In this document: positions 25,987 through 33,312 of the stretch, piece after piece
Numbering within the stretch: the stretch's first letter is position 1
Layout: each line of letters opens with the position of its first letter
Assembly: GCA_030431825.1 (NCBI GenBank)
Contig: JAUIIJ010000027.1
Location: 1 to 64,000, forward strand
DNA from: Alphaproteobacteria bacterium
GTDB lineage: Bacteria > Pseudomonadota > Alphaproteobacteria > Rhodobacterales > Rhodobacteraceae
Direction of reading: 5' to 3'
DNA: 64,000 nt
Notes under the pieces: model-generated
Told to the model about the DNA's origin: nothing
Databases searched by the model: none
Seen by the model: only the letters and a program-made list of their open reading frames with translations
Program-made: the position numbers and the translations under genes

Positions 25987-26018
25987 CGCCCCGGCCGTGT
26001 GGTCGGGGCGCCGTCGTT
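25987..26018. terminator. Bidirectional terminator between BCCT and VOC genes
   Basis: A 10-bp stem (CGCCCCGGCC / GGTCGGGGCG, one wobble) with a GTGT loop lies between the convergent genes. Short T-rich sequence follows on the plus strand. Confidence 0.6.
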
Positions 26019-26393
26019 TCAGGACCGGGTTTCGAAGAATCCGACGGAGTTGCCATCCGGATCCTTGGTGTAGAAGAACCGCCCCGGCGGAATGTCGATG
26101 ATGGGGGAAATCACCTCGCCGCCGGCCTGTTTCACCCGCTCAAGGGTTTCTTCGAGCGTGCCCACGCTGGACAGGTGCAGTGTCGGACCGCGCCCGTCCC
26201 CGGCAGGTTCGCCGGGATAGAGATGCAGGGCAACGCCCTGTCCGGGGGTCTGAAAGACCGCGATCGGGTTGGGGCCATCTTCCTGGCGGGTCAGCGTGCC
26301 GCCCGTGGTTTCCGCGTAGAATGCGGTGGCCTTGTCGAGGTCGCGGACCGGCAGTTCAGCCCAGACAAGGGCGTGTTCGGATTTCGTGTTCAT
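26019..26393 (-). CDS. VOC-family (glyoxalase/bleomycin-resistance fold) protein
   Basis: This 124-residue protein has the paired beta-alpha-beta-beta-beta modules of the vicinal oxygen chelate fold: HALVWAELPVRDLDKATAFY near the start, then a second module ending FYTKDPDGNSVGFFETRS. The last motif (DPDGN...F) is typical of glyoxalase-like proteins. The substrate is unknown. It is convergent with the BCCT gene. Confidence 0.83.
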   Translation of the reverse strand: MNTKSEHALVWAELPVRDLDKATAFYAETTGGTLTRQEDGPNPIAVFQTPGQGVALHLYPGEPAGDGRGPTLHLSSVGTLEETLERVKQAGGEVISPIIDIPPGRFFYTKDPDGNSVGFFETRS

Positions 26394-26525
26394 GATGTGT
26401 CCTATGCTTTTTCAACACCGCATCCCTATCAGTGGATGATGCCAGTTCCTGTCATCAGAACCGATGCTTGACCTTGGCGTTCAGGAGCGGCATCCATTCC
26501 ACGTCAGCAAAGGTGGAGCATTGGT

Positions 26526-27749
26526 ATGGCGTTGGACATTGAATTCGTACGTGGGCAGTTTCCGGCCTTTTCCGAACCATCCTTGCAGGGGCAGGCGTTT
26601 TTCGAGAATGCCGGCGGATCCTATACATGCGCGCCGGTGATAGACCGGCTGTCGCGCTACTATACACAGCGCAAGGTGCAACCTTACGGTCCTTACGAGG
26701 CCAGCCGCCTGGCGGGCGAGGAAATGGACGAGGCGCGCGGGCGCTTGGCCGCAATTCTCGGGGTTGAAACGGATGAGCTGAGCTTTGGTCCGAGCACCAC
26801 GCAGAACACCTATGTCCTCGCGCAGGCCTTTGGGGCATGGATGCAGCCGGGCGAGGCCATCGTCGTCACCAATCAGGATCACGAGGCCAATTCGGGGCCT
26901 TGGCGGCGGCTGGCGGATCGTGGCATCGAAATTCGCGAATGGAAGGTCGATCCGGACACCGGCCATCTTGATCCGGCCGAGCTTGAAAACCTGCTGGACG
27001 AGTCGGTGCGGCTGGTCTGTTTTCCCCATTGCTCGAACGTGGTGGGCGAAATCAACCCGGTGACCGAGATCACCGCAATCGCGCATGCTGCGGGGGCGTT
27101 CGTCTGCGTCGACGGGGTATCCTACGCGCCGCACGGCTTTGCCAATGTCGGGCGTCTGGGGCCGGATATCTACATGTTTTCCGCCTACAAGACCTATGGT
27201 CCACATCAGGGGGTGATGGTGATCCGTCGCACGTTGGGTCAGATGTTGCCCAATCAGGGCCATTGGTTCAACGGCGACACGCTGTACAAGCGGTTCACGC
27301 CTGCGGGACCGGATCACGCACAGGTCGCGGCCTGTGCCGGGATGGCGGATTATGTCGATATGCTGAACGCGCATCACGACGGTCCGACGGGCAAGCCATC
27401 CGACAAGGGAAGCCATGTGCATGACCTCATGCGGGCGCATGAAATTGAATTGCTGCAACCCTTGCTCGACGCGGTCAGGGATCGCAACGCGGTGCGTCTG
27501 ATCGGTCCGTCCGATGCCGCCCTGCGCGCACCCACGGTTGCGCTGGCGTTGAACCGGAACGCCGGAGAGGTCGCCGCCGAACTCGCGGCGCGCGGGATCA
27601 TGGCAGGGGGTGGTGATTTCTATGCCGGGCGGGTGCTCGACGCGGTGGGCGTCAGGCCCGAGGACGGGGTCCTGCGGCTCAGTTTCACGCATTACACGTC
27701 GCAGGCCGAACTGACACAGCTGCTGACGGCGCTGGACGAGGTTCTTTGA
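26526..27749 (+). CDS. Class V aminotransferase (cysteine desulfurase-like)
   Basis: This 407-residue PLP enzyme has the fold of NifS/CsdA-like proteins: FFENAGGSYTCAPV near residue 25, the cofactor aspartate D196 in VCVDGVSYAPHG and the Schiff-base lysine K222 in FSAYKTYGPHQG. The substrate is not decidable; related proteins are annotated as cysteine desulfurase-like or as selenocysteine-lyase homologues. Its TGA stop lies inside the -35 box of the putative promoter for the next gene. It is probably its own unit. Confidence 0.83.
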   Translation: MALDIEFVRGQFPAFSEPSLQGQAFFENAGGSYTCAPVIDRLSRYYTQRKVQPYGPYEASRLAGEEMDEARGRLAAILGVETDELSFGPSTTQNTYVLAQAFGAWMQPGEAIVVTNQDHEANSGPWRRLADRGIEIREWKVDPDTGHLDPAELENLLDESVRLVCFPHCSNVVGEINPVTEITAIAHAAGAFVCVDGVSYAPHGFANVGRLGPDIYMFSAYKTYGPHQGVMVIRRTLGQMLPNQGHWFNGDTLYKRFTPAGPDHAQVAACAGMADYVDMLNAHHDGPTGKPSDKGSHVHDLMRAHEIELLQPLLDAVRDRNAVRLIGPSDAALRAPTVALALNRNAGEVAAELAARGIMAGGGDFYAGRVLDAVGVRPEDGVLRLSFTHYTSQAELTQLLTALDEVL

Positions 27750-27776
27750 TCCGGTAGCGCACGTGTTGCGTAGCAA
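27747..27776 (+). promoter_or_regulatory. Possible ECF (RpoE/ChrR-type) promoter of the photolyase gene
   Basis: TGATCC (27747-27752) is followed after 18 bases by TAGCAA (27771-27776). TGATCC is the -35 element known for Rhodobacter RpoE (ECF11) promoters, and the photolyase and cfa homologues are members of that singlet-oxygen regulon. The -10 match is weak, so this is a proposal. Confidence 0.4.
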
Positions 27777-27797
27777 TCTGAAAGAGGTTGAACGCAC

Positions 27798-29219
27798 ATG
27801 AGCACTCCTTCACCGATCCTGATATGGTTCCGGCGCGATCTGCGCCTGTCCGACCACGCGGCACTGAGCGAGGCGACGCAGAGCGGTCAGCCGGTGATAC
27901 CCGTTTTCATACGCGATCCCGTGGTCGACTCGCTTGGCGCGGCGCCGCGCTTCCGGCTTGGATTGGGGCTCGCACGTTTTTCGCAATCGCTCGCGGAGCA
28001 CGACAGCCGTCTGATCCTGCGCAGCGGCGACGCGCTGGAGACCTTGCAGAAACTGATCCGGGAAACCGGGGCAGGGGCGGTATACTGGTCGCGCCTGTAC
28101 GATCCGGACTCTGTCGAACGCGACACGCGGATCAAGTCAGAACTCAAGTCGCAGGGGATAACGGCGCAGTCCTTTGGCGGTCACCTGCTGTTTGAACCGT
28201 GGTCCGTGGAGACCGGCAGCGGCGGGTATTACAAGGTGTTCACCCCATACTGGAAATCCGTCAAGCAACGCGACGTCGAGGCGCCGCTGCCCGAACCGTC
28301 GCGCTTCGTTGCCCCCGACGAATGGCCGGCTTCGGAAACGCTCGCTGACTGGCGACTCGACGATATGATGGATCGGGGTGCACGTATCGTTGGGGACCAT
28401 GTTGATCCCGGCGAGGATGCGGCGATCGCGCGGCTCGATCATTTCATCGATGATGACGTCGACGCCTATGCGGATCGACGCGACATACCCGGTGTCGACG
28501 GAACCTCCGGCCTGTCGGACTATCTGAGCCTGGGAGAGATCAGCCCGCACCGGTGCTGGCACGCGGGGCTGCGCGCGCGCCACGATGGCAAGAACGGCGC
28601 CGAGACCTTTCTCAAGGAACTGGTGTGGCGCGAGTTCGCCTATCATCTGATGCATCATACCCCGCATATTCTCAGGAGCAGTTGGCGCGAGGAATGGGAA
28701 GCCTTTCCGTGGGAAACGGATCCCGACCATCCTCATGCGGTTGCCTGGAAGCAGGGGCGCACCGGTATCGAATTCGTCGATGCCGCGATGCGTGAAATGT
28801 ATGTGACCGGACGGATGCATAATCGCGGTCGGATGATCGTCGCAAGCTATCTGACCAAGCATCTGATGTGCCATTGGAAAACCGGAATGAACTGGTTCGC
28901 CGACTGCCTGATCGACTGGGATCCGGCCAGCAACGCGATGGGCTGGCAATGGGCGGCGGGGTGCGGCCCTGATGCGTCACCCTATTTCCGGGTGTTCAAT
29001 CCGGTGACCCAGCTTGACAAGTTCGACCGGGAAAGAAGCTACGTTCGACGCTGGATCGCCGAGGATCAGGACACGCCGGGCGAGGACGCGCTGGCGTATT
29101 TCAAGGCGGTGCCGCGTCGGTGGGACCTGTCGCCGGAGGATGCCTACCCGTCCGCCGTGGTGTCCGCGGACGAGGGCAGGAAACGGGCGCTTTCCGCCTA
29201 TGAATCGCGCAGCTTCTAA
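27798..29219 (+). CDS. phrA: Deoxyribodipyrimidine photolyase (class I, FAD-binding)
   Basis: This 473-residue enzyme repairs cyclobutane pyrimidine dimers with blue light. The N-terminal antenna (Rossmann) domain opens with ILIWFRRDLRLSDHAAL, and the FAD domain carries GRTGIEFVDAAMREMYVTGRM, then HNRGRMIVASYLTKHL and WDPASNAMGWQWAAGCGPDA. These are diagnostic for class I photolyases, with the tryptophan and asparagine contacts present. The homologous phr gene of Rhodobacter is next to a cfa gene and belongs to the RpoE/ChrR singlet-oxygen response. The same neighbour is present here, so I use phrA by analogy. Confidence 0.93.
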   Translation: MSTPSPILIWFRRDLRLSDHAALSEATQSGQPVIPVFIRDPVVDSLGAAPRFRLGLGLARFSQSLAEHDSRLILRSGDALETLQKLIRETGAGAVYWSRLYDPDSVERDTRIKSELKSQGITAQSFGGHLLFEPWSVETGSGGYYKVFTPYWKSVKQRDVEAPLPEPSRFVAPDEWPASETLADWRLDDMMDRGARIVGDHVDPGEDAAIARLDHFIDDDVDAYADRRDIPGVDGTSGLSDYLSLGEISPHRCWHAGLRARHDGKNGAETFLKELVWREFAYHLMHHTPHILRSSWREEWEAFPWETDPDHPHAVAWKQGRTGIEFVDAAMREMYVTGRMHNRGRMIVASYLTKHLMCHWKTGMNWFADCLIDWDPASNAMGWQWAAGCGPDASPYFRVFNPVTQLDKFDRERSYVRRWIAEDQDTPGEDALAYFKAVPRRWDLSPEDAYPSAVVSADEGRKRALSAYESRSF

Positions 29220-29318
29220 AGCGTTTCGCGATTAACTTGAAACATGTCGTATCACCTAACGCGTTGAAATCTTTGATTTCAGGCAGCGTTAGGTGATCCA
29301 GGTTTATCGCGAAACGCT
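29220..29318. repeat. Palindromic intergenic element, copy 1
   Basis: The 99-bp element has 13-bp perfect terminal inverted repeats (AGCGTTTCGCGAT at 29220-29232 and ATCGCGAAACGCT at 29306-29318). An inner pair (ATCACCTAACGC / GCGTTAGGTGAT, 29251-29262 and 29286-29297) and a central TGAAATC-TTT-GATTTCA fold are also present. It begins at the last bases of the photolyase stop and separates it from cfa. A diverged copy is at 49273-49368. Confidence 0.85.
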
Positions 29319-29398
29319 ATAGGGAAAGCGTCAGTTCCCTTGCCTGACATACAGAGAGGAATTAACCTTTTCGCAGGGAAGTGGCGGAGAGTGAGCCT

Positions 29399-30607
29399 AT
29401 GGTCCTTACGACAGTAGACGGGCAGGAGGATTTGCCGCGGTATTTCGCGCAGGCGATGGACACGGTGCAGCGCATGCAATGCGGTCGGCTGGATATTCAT
29501 CTGGACGACGGACGGGTGTTTCGCGCCGAAGGACCGGAACCCGGCCCGGTCGCCGAACTGCACGTGCATCATCCCGACCTGTTTGCCCGGCTTGTGCGCG
29601 AGGGCGACCTTGGGTTTTGTGACGCTTACCTGGAGAACTGGTGGAGCACCCCCGACCTGCAGGCCTTCATGGATCTCGTGCATCTGGGCAACGATACGAT
29701 CTATGATGGTTTTCCCGGCATGTCGCTGGTGCGCGCCTATGAACGGCTGCGGTTCTGGCTGCGGCGCAATCATCGCGAACAGGCCCGCAAGAACATCTCG
29801 TATCACTATGACCTGGGAAATGAGTTCTACGGTCTGTGGCTGGATGACACGATGACCTATTCCAGCGCGTTGTTCACCACCGGGCAGGAAAGCCTCGAAG
29901 TGGCACAGACCGCGAAATATGCCAGCATGCTCGACCAGATGCAGGCCCGGCCCGGCGATCACATTCTTGAAATCGGCTGTGGCTGGGGTGGTTTCGCGGA
30001 ATACGCGGCGCGGGAACGGGGCATGCGTGTGACCGGGCTGACCATCAGCGCGGAGCAATTGAAATATGCGCGTGAACGGATCGAGAAAGCGGGCCTGAGC
30101 GAGCAGGTCACTTTCAAGATGCAGGATTATCGCGATGAAACCGGCACCTATGACGGCATCGCCAGCATCGAGATGTTCGAAGCAGTGGGCGAAAAGTACT
30201 GGCCGGTGTTCTTCAACACCGTGCGCGAGCGGTTGAAGCCGGGGGGGAATGCCACGCTGCAGATCATCACCGTCGCCGACCGTCGCTGGGAGGTCTACAA
30301 GCGCGGCGTCGATTTCATTCAGAAGTACATTTTCCCCGGCGGCATGTTGCCGGCCCCGTCGATCCTGCGGCAGCATATCGAAAAGGCGGATCTGACCGTT
30401 GCGCGCTCGATCGAGTTTGGCCCGAGCTATGATCTGACGCTGCGCCGCTGGCATCAGACCTTCAACGATAAATGGGATGAAATCGCCCGGCTCGGCTTTG
30501 ACGAACGGTTCCGGCGCATGTGGAATTTCTACCTCACCTCCTGCGCGGCCGCTTTTGACAGTTCCAATGTCGACGTGACACAGATAACGGTGACGCGACC
30601 GACCTAG
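29399..30607 (+). CDS. cfa: Cyclopropane-fatty-acyl-phospholipid synthase
   Basis: This 402-residue SAM-dependent enzyme adds a methylene bridge to unsaturated phospholipid acyl chains in the membrane. Visible features: ISYHYDLGNEFYGLWLDDTMTY (about residues 138-159), the SAM loop ILEIGCGWGGFAEYAA (about 188-203), EMFEAVGEKYWPVFF (the active-site glutamate and aromatic pocket) and PGGMLPAPS, as in CFA synthases. The ATG at 29399 with GGAGAGTGA upstream is preferred to the in-frame GTG at 29381. Together with the photolyase it suggests membrane and DNA protection against light stress. A small membrane-protein gene follows after 15 bases. Confidence 0.93.
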   Translation: MVLTTVDGQEDLPRYFAQAMDTVQRMQCGRLDIHLDDGRVFRAEGPEPGPVAELHVHHPDLFARLVREGDLGFCDAYLENWWSTPDLQAFMDLVHLGNDTIYDGFPGMSLVRAYERLRFWLRRNHREQARKNISYHYDLGNEFYGLWLDDTMTYSSALFTTGQESLEVAQTAKYASMLDQMQARPGDHILEIGCGWGGFAEYAARERGMRVTGLTISAEQLKYARERIEKAGLSEQVTFKMQDYRDETGTYDGIASIEMFEAVGEKYWPVFFNTVRERLKPGGNATLQIITVADRRWEVYKRGVDFIQKYIFPGGMLPAPSILRQHIEKADLTVARSIEFGPSYDLTLRRWHQTFNDKWDEIARLGFDERFRRMWNFYLTSCAAAFDSSNVDVTQITVTRPT

Positions 30608-30622
30608 GAGCCGAACCGCCCG

Positions 30623-31063
30623 ATGCCCACTTCGTCACGCCTCGTTGCCGGCGTCTGCCTGGCGCTGCTGGCGTTCGTCCTGTCGCGCCAGATCATGCCG
30701 CTGATGCCCGAGGGCATGAATTTCGGGTACTTCATCCATGTGAACGTGGCGATCGGGTTCCTGGTCGGCTGGAACATCATGGGAAGCCGGACAGGGCGGG
30801 GGATCACCGCCGCCATCAACAACGGGCTGACCGGTGCCGTGGTCCTGATATTCTGGGGGCTCGTCGTGCAGTCCGGTTATGCGATGGTCGATCAGGCGAT
30901 GAACCACCGCTTCGGCGGACCGCTTGAGGCGCTTCTCGCCATCTTCGAGATTGCAGCCGGGTACCTGAAGGTCATCCTGGTTCCGGTCGTCATCGTGACG
31001 GCACTCTTTGGCGGTGTCGTATCGGGGCTGGCAAGCGAATTGGCATGGCGTCGCTGGCGCTGA
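30623..31063 (+). CDS. trgA: TrgA-family membrane protein (tellurite resistance)
   Basis: This 146-residue protein has four hydrophobic segments (about 8-22, 35-52, 70-90 and 110-137). It is followed by a Nudix protein and cysK, the same order as trgA-trgB-cysK of Rhodobacter sphaeroides, where the genes contribute to tellurite resistance. The molecular role of TrgA is not known. It lies 15 bases after cfa and may be in the same transcript. Confidence 0.82.
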   Translation: MPTSSRLVAGVCLALLAFVLSRQIMPLMPEGMNFGYFIHVNVAIGFLVGWNIMGSRTGRGITAAINNGLTGAVVLIFWGLVVQSGYAMVDQAMNHRFGGPLEALLAIFEIAAGYLKVILVPVVIVTALFGGVVSGLASELAWRRWR

Positions 31064-31082
31064 TAACGGGAGCAGATACAAA

Positions 31083-32204
31083 TTGGCTGATTTCTTTTTC
31101 TATGGCACGCTGCGCCATTTGCCCTTGTTGCGGGTGGTTCTGGGGCGCAACGGGGACGCGCTGCGGGTCAGCGCGGCCGGGCTTGCGGATCATGGGGTTT
31201 TCCAGCTGGGAGACGAGTCGTTTCCCCATTTCGCATCGGTCGCCGGTGCACGGGCAACCGGTGTCCTGCTGCGGGATGTCTCCGAGGTCGAAGCGCAGCG
31301 GTTGCAGTTTTACGAAGGCGCGTTCGGGTATCACCGTCACGAGGTATCGGTGTGCACGGACGAAGGCGATCAGGTCGCGGCACAGGTATTCTACCCCGAT
31401 GATGCTGGTCAGGGCTCCGACCGCACATGGTCGCTGGACGATTGGGAGCGTGACTGGGCAGAGATCAGCCTGTGCGCCGCCGAAGAGGCGATGGCGTGGT
31501 TCGGTCGCAAGAACGCACAAGAGATGGCACAGGCGTTTCCGGGGATGCGCCGCCGGGCCTCGGCACTGGTCGCGGGACGTCGGCGGACGGCTGATCCCGA
31601 ACGGGACCTGTCGCGCGATGTCCGGATCGTGTCACACCATCATCCCTATACCAAGTTCTTTTCGCTGCAGGAAATCGATGTGCAGGTACGTCAGTACGAC
31701 GGTGAGATGAGCGGTGTTCTGAACCGCGCGGCGATCCTCGTCGGAGAGGCCGCCGTTGTACTGCCTTACGATCCGCTGCGCGATTGTGTCATGCTGATCG
31801 AGCAGTTTCGTGCGCCGGTCTACATGGTGGGTGATCCTTCCCCCTGGGTCTGGGAGCCTGTCGCGGGGTTGCTGGAACCCGGCGAGCCGGCAGAAGAGGC
31901 CGCCCGCCGCGAGGCGCTGGAGGAGGCGGGGCTGGCGCTGGATCGGCTGGAGTCGGCGGGCAAGATGTATTCCAGCACGGGGTCGTCGACGGAATATCTG
32001 CACCTTTTCGTCGGGTTCGCGGATTTGGGGGGCGATGTCACCGGGACCGGCGGGACCGATGAAGGCGAGGATATTCGCAGCAAGGTGATCGGATATGACG
32101 AGTTGATGCGAGGGATTGACGCAGAGGAGTACAAGGATATGCCGTTGATCACCACGGCTCTCTGGCTGGCCCGACATCGCGAACGCCTGCGCGGAACCGC
32201 CTAA
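31083..32204 (+). CDS. trgB: TrgB: gamma-glutamylcyclotransferase-like plus Nudix hydrolase fusion
   Basis: This 373-residue two-domain protein joins an AIG2/GGCT-like module (residues 1 to about 130; FFFYGTLRHLPLLRVVLG) to a Nudix hydrolase (about 170-373). The Nudix box GLLEPGEPAEEAARREALEE, then AGL, near residues 262-284 is complete, with the REALEE glutamates for Mg2+. The Nudix half most resembles ADP-ribose/ADP-sugar pyrophosphatases (GDPSPWVWEPVAG). The start is TTG at 31083, 20 bases after the trgA stop and behind GGGAG; the longer open frame overlaps trgA. In Rhodobacter the homologous trgB is part of the tellurite locus. Confidence 0.83.
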   Translation: MADFFFYGTLRHLPLLRVVLGRNGDALRVSAAGLADHGVFQLGDESFPHFASVAGARATGVLLRDVSEVEAQRLQFYEGAFGYHRHEVSVCTDEGDQVAAQVFYPDDAGQGSDRTWSLDDWERDWAEISLCAAEEAMAWFGRKNAQEMAQAFPGMRRRASALVAGRRRTADPERDLSRDVRIVSHHHPYTKFFSLQEIDVQVRQYDGEMSGVLNRAAILVGEAAVVLPYDPLRDCVMLIEQFRAPVYMVGDPSPWVWEPVAGLLEPGEPAEEAARREALEEAGLALDRLESAGKMYSSTGSSTEYLHLFVGFADLGGDVTGTGGTDEGEDIRSKVIGYDELMRGIDAEEYKDMPLITTALWLARHRERLRGTA

Positions 32205-32276
32205 CTTCTGCGCCACGGCGCTTGAGGTCGGAAGGGTCCGGCGATACACGGGGCAGGAACAACTTTTGAGGGCATC

Positions 32277-33311
32277 ATGCATATCGCACGTGATCTGGCC
32301 GGGGCTGTAGGAAATACGCCGCTGATCCGGCTGCGCCGCGTCAGCGCGGAAACCGGTTGTGAAATTCTGGGCAAGGCCGAATTCATGAACCCGGGCCAAT
32401 CGGTCAAGGATCGTGCGGCGCTGTTCATCATTCGTGATGCGATCGCGCGCGGCGAATTGCAACCGGGCGGCACCATCGTCGAGGGAACCGCCGGCAATAC
32501 CGGGATCGGGCTGGCGCTGGTCGGGGCCTCGATGGGGTTCAAGACGGTCATCGTGATCCCGGAGACCCAGAGCGAAGAGAAAAAGGACATGCTGCGCCTC
32601 GCGGGCGCAGAACTGGTGCAGGTGCCCGCAGCCCCGTATCGGAACCCCAACAACTTCGTGCGGTATTCCGAACGGCTGGCCAGGGAACTGGCGAAAACCG
32701 AACCCAACGGTGCCATCTGGGCGAACCAGTTTGACAATGTCGCCAACCGGCAGGCGCATGTCGAAACCACGGGCCCCGAGATCTGGGCGCAGACCGAAGG
32801 CCGTGTCGACGGCTTTGTGAGTGCGGTTGGCTCGGGCGGAACGCTTGCCGGCGTCGCCGAGGCGCTACAACCCAAGGGCGTCAAGATTGCGCTGGCCGAT
32901 CCGATGGGCGCGGCGCTTTTCAGCTATTACACCACCGGCGAACTCGCCAGCGAGGGCAGCAGCATCGCGGAAGGCATCGGACAGGTGCGCATCACCGAGA
33001 ACCTGAAAGGCTTCAAGCCGGATTTTGCATATCAGATCCCGGACGAGGAAGCGTTGCCATACGTGTTCGACCTTTTGCGTGACGAGGGATTGGTGATGGG
33101 CGGGTCGACCGCGATCAACATTGCGGGCGCTGTACACATGGCGCGCGAGATGGGGCCGGGGCACACCATCGTCACCGTGCTCTGCGATTACGGCACGCGG
33201 TATCAGTCCAAGCTCTTCAATCCGGATTTCCTGAAGGACAAGAACCTGCCCGTGCCCGGGTGGATGACACGGGGGCCGGTTTCGATTCCCGGCGTTTTCG
33301 AGGACGTCTGA
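32277..33311 (+). CDS. cysK: Cysteine synthase A (O-acetylserine sulfhydrylase)
   Basis: This 344-residue PLP enzyme makes cysteine from O-acetylserine and sulfide. The Schiff-base lysine is K44 in GQSVKDRAA, the substrate loop is GTAGNTGIG (70-78), and the phosphate-binding GSGGTLAG lies near residue 185. It is somewhat longer than the E. coli enzyme (323) and belongs to the longer subclass with extra C-terminal residues. It follows trgAB, matching the Rhodobacter tellurite locus, where cysteine synthesis contributes to resistance. A large channel gene follows one base after the stop codon. Confidence 0.93.
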   Translation: MHIARDLAGAVGNTPLIRLRRVSAETGCEILGKAEFMNPGQSVKDRAALFIIRDAIARGELQPGGTIVEGTAGNTGIGLALVGASMGFKTVIVIPETQSEEKKDMLRLAGAELVQVPAAPYRNPNNFVRYSERLARELAKTEPNGAIWANQFDNVANRQAHVETTGPEIWAQTEGRVDGFVSAVGSGGTLAGVAEALQPKGVKIALADPMGAALFSYYTTGELASEGSSIAEGIGQVRITENLKGFKPDFAYQIPDEEALPYVFDLLRDEGLVMGGSTAINIAGAVHMAREMGPGHTIVTVLCDYGTRYQSKLFNPDFLKDKNLPVPGWMTRGPVSIPGVFEDV

Positions 33312-33312
33312 C

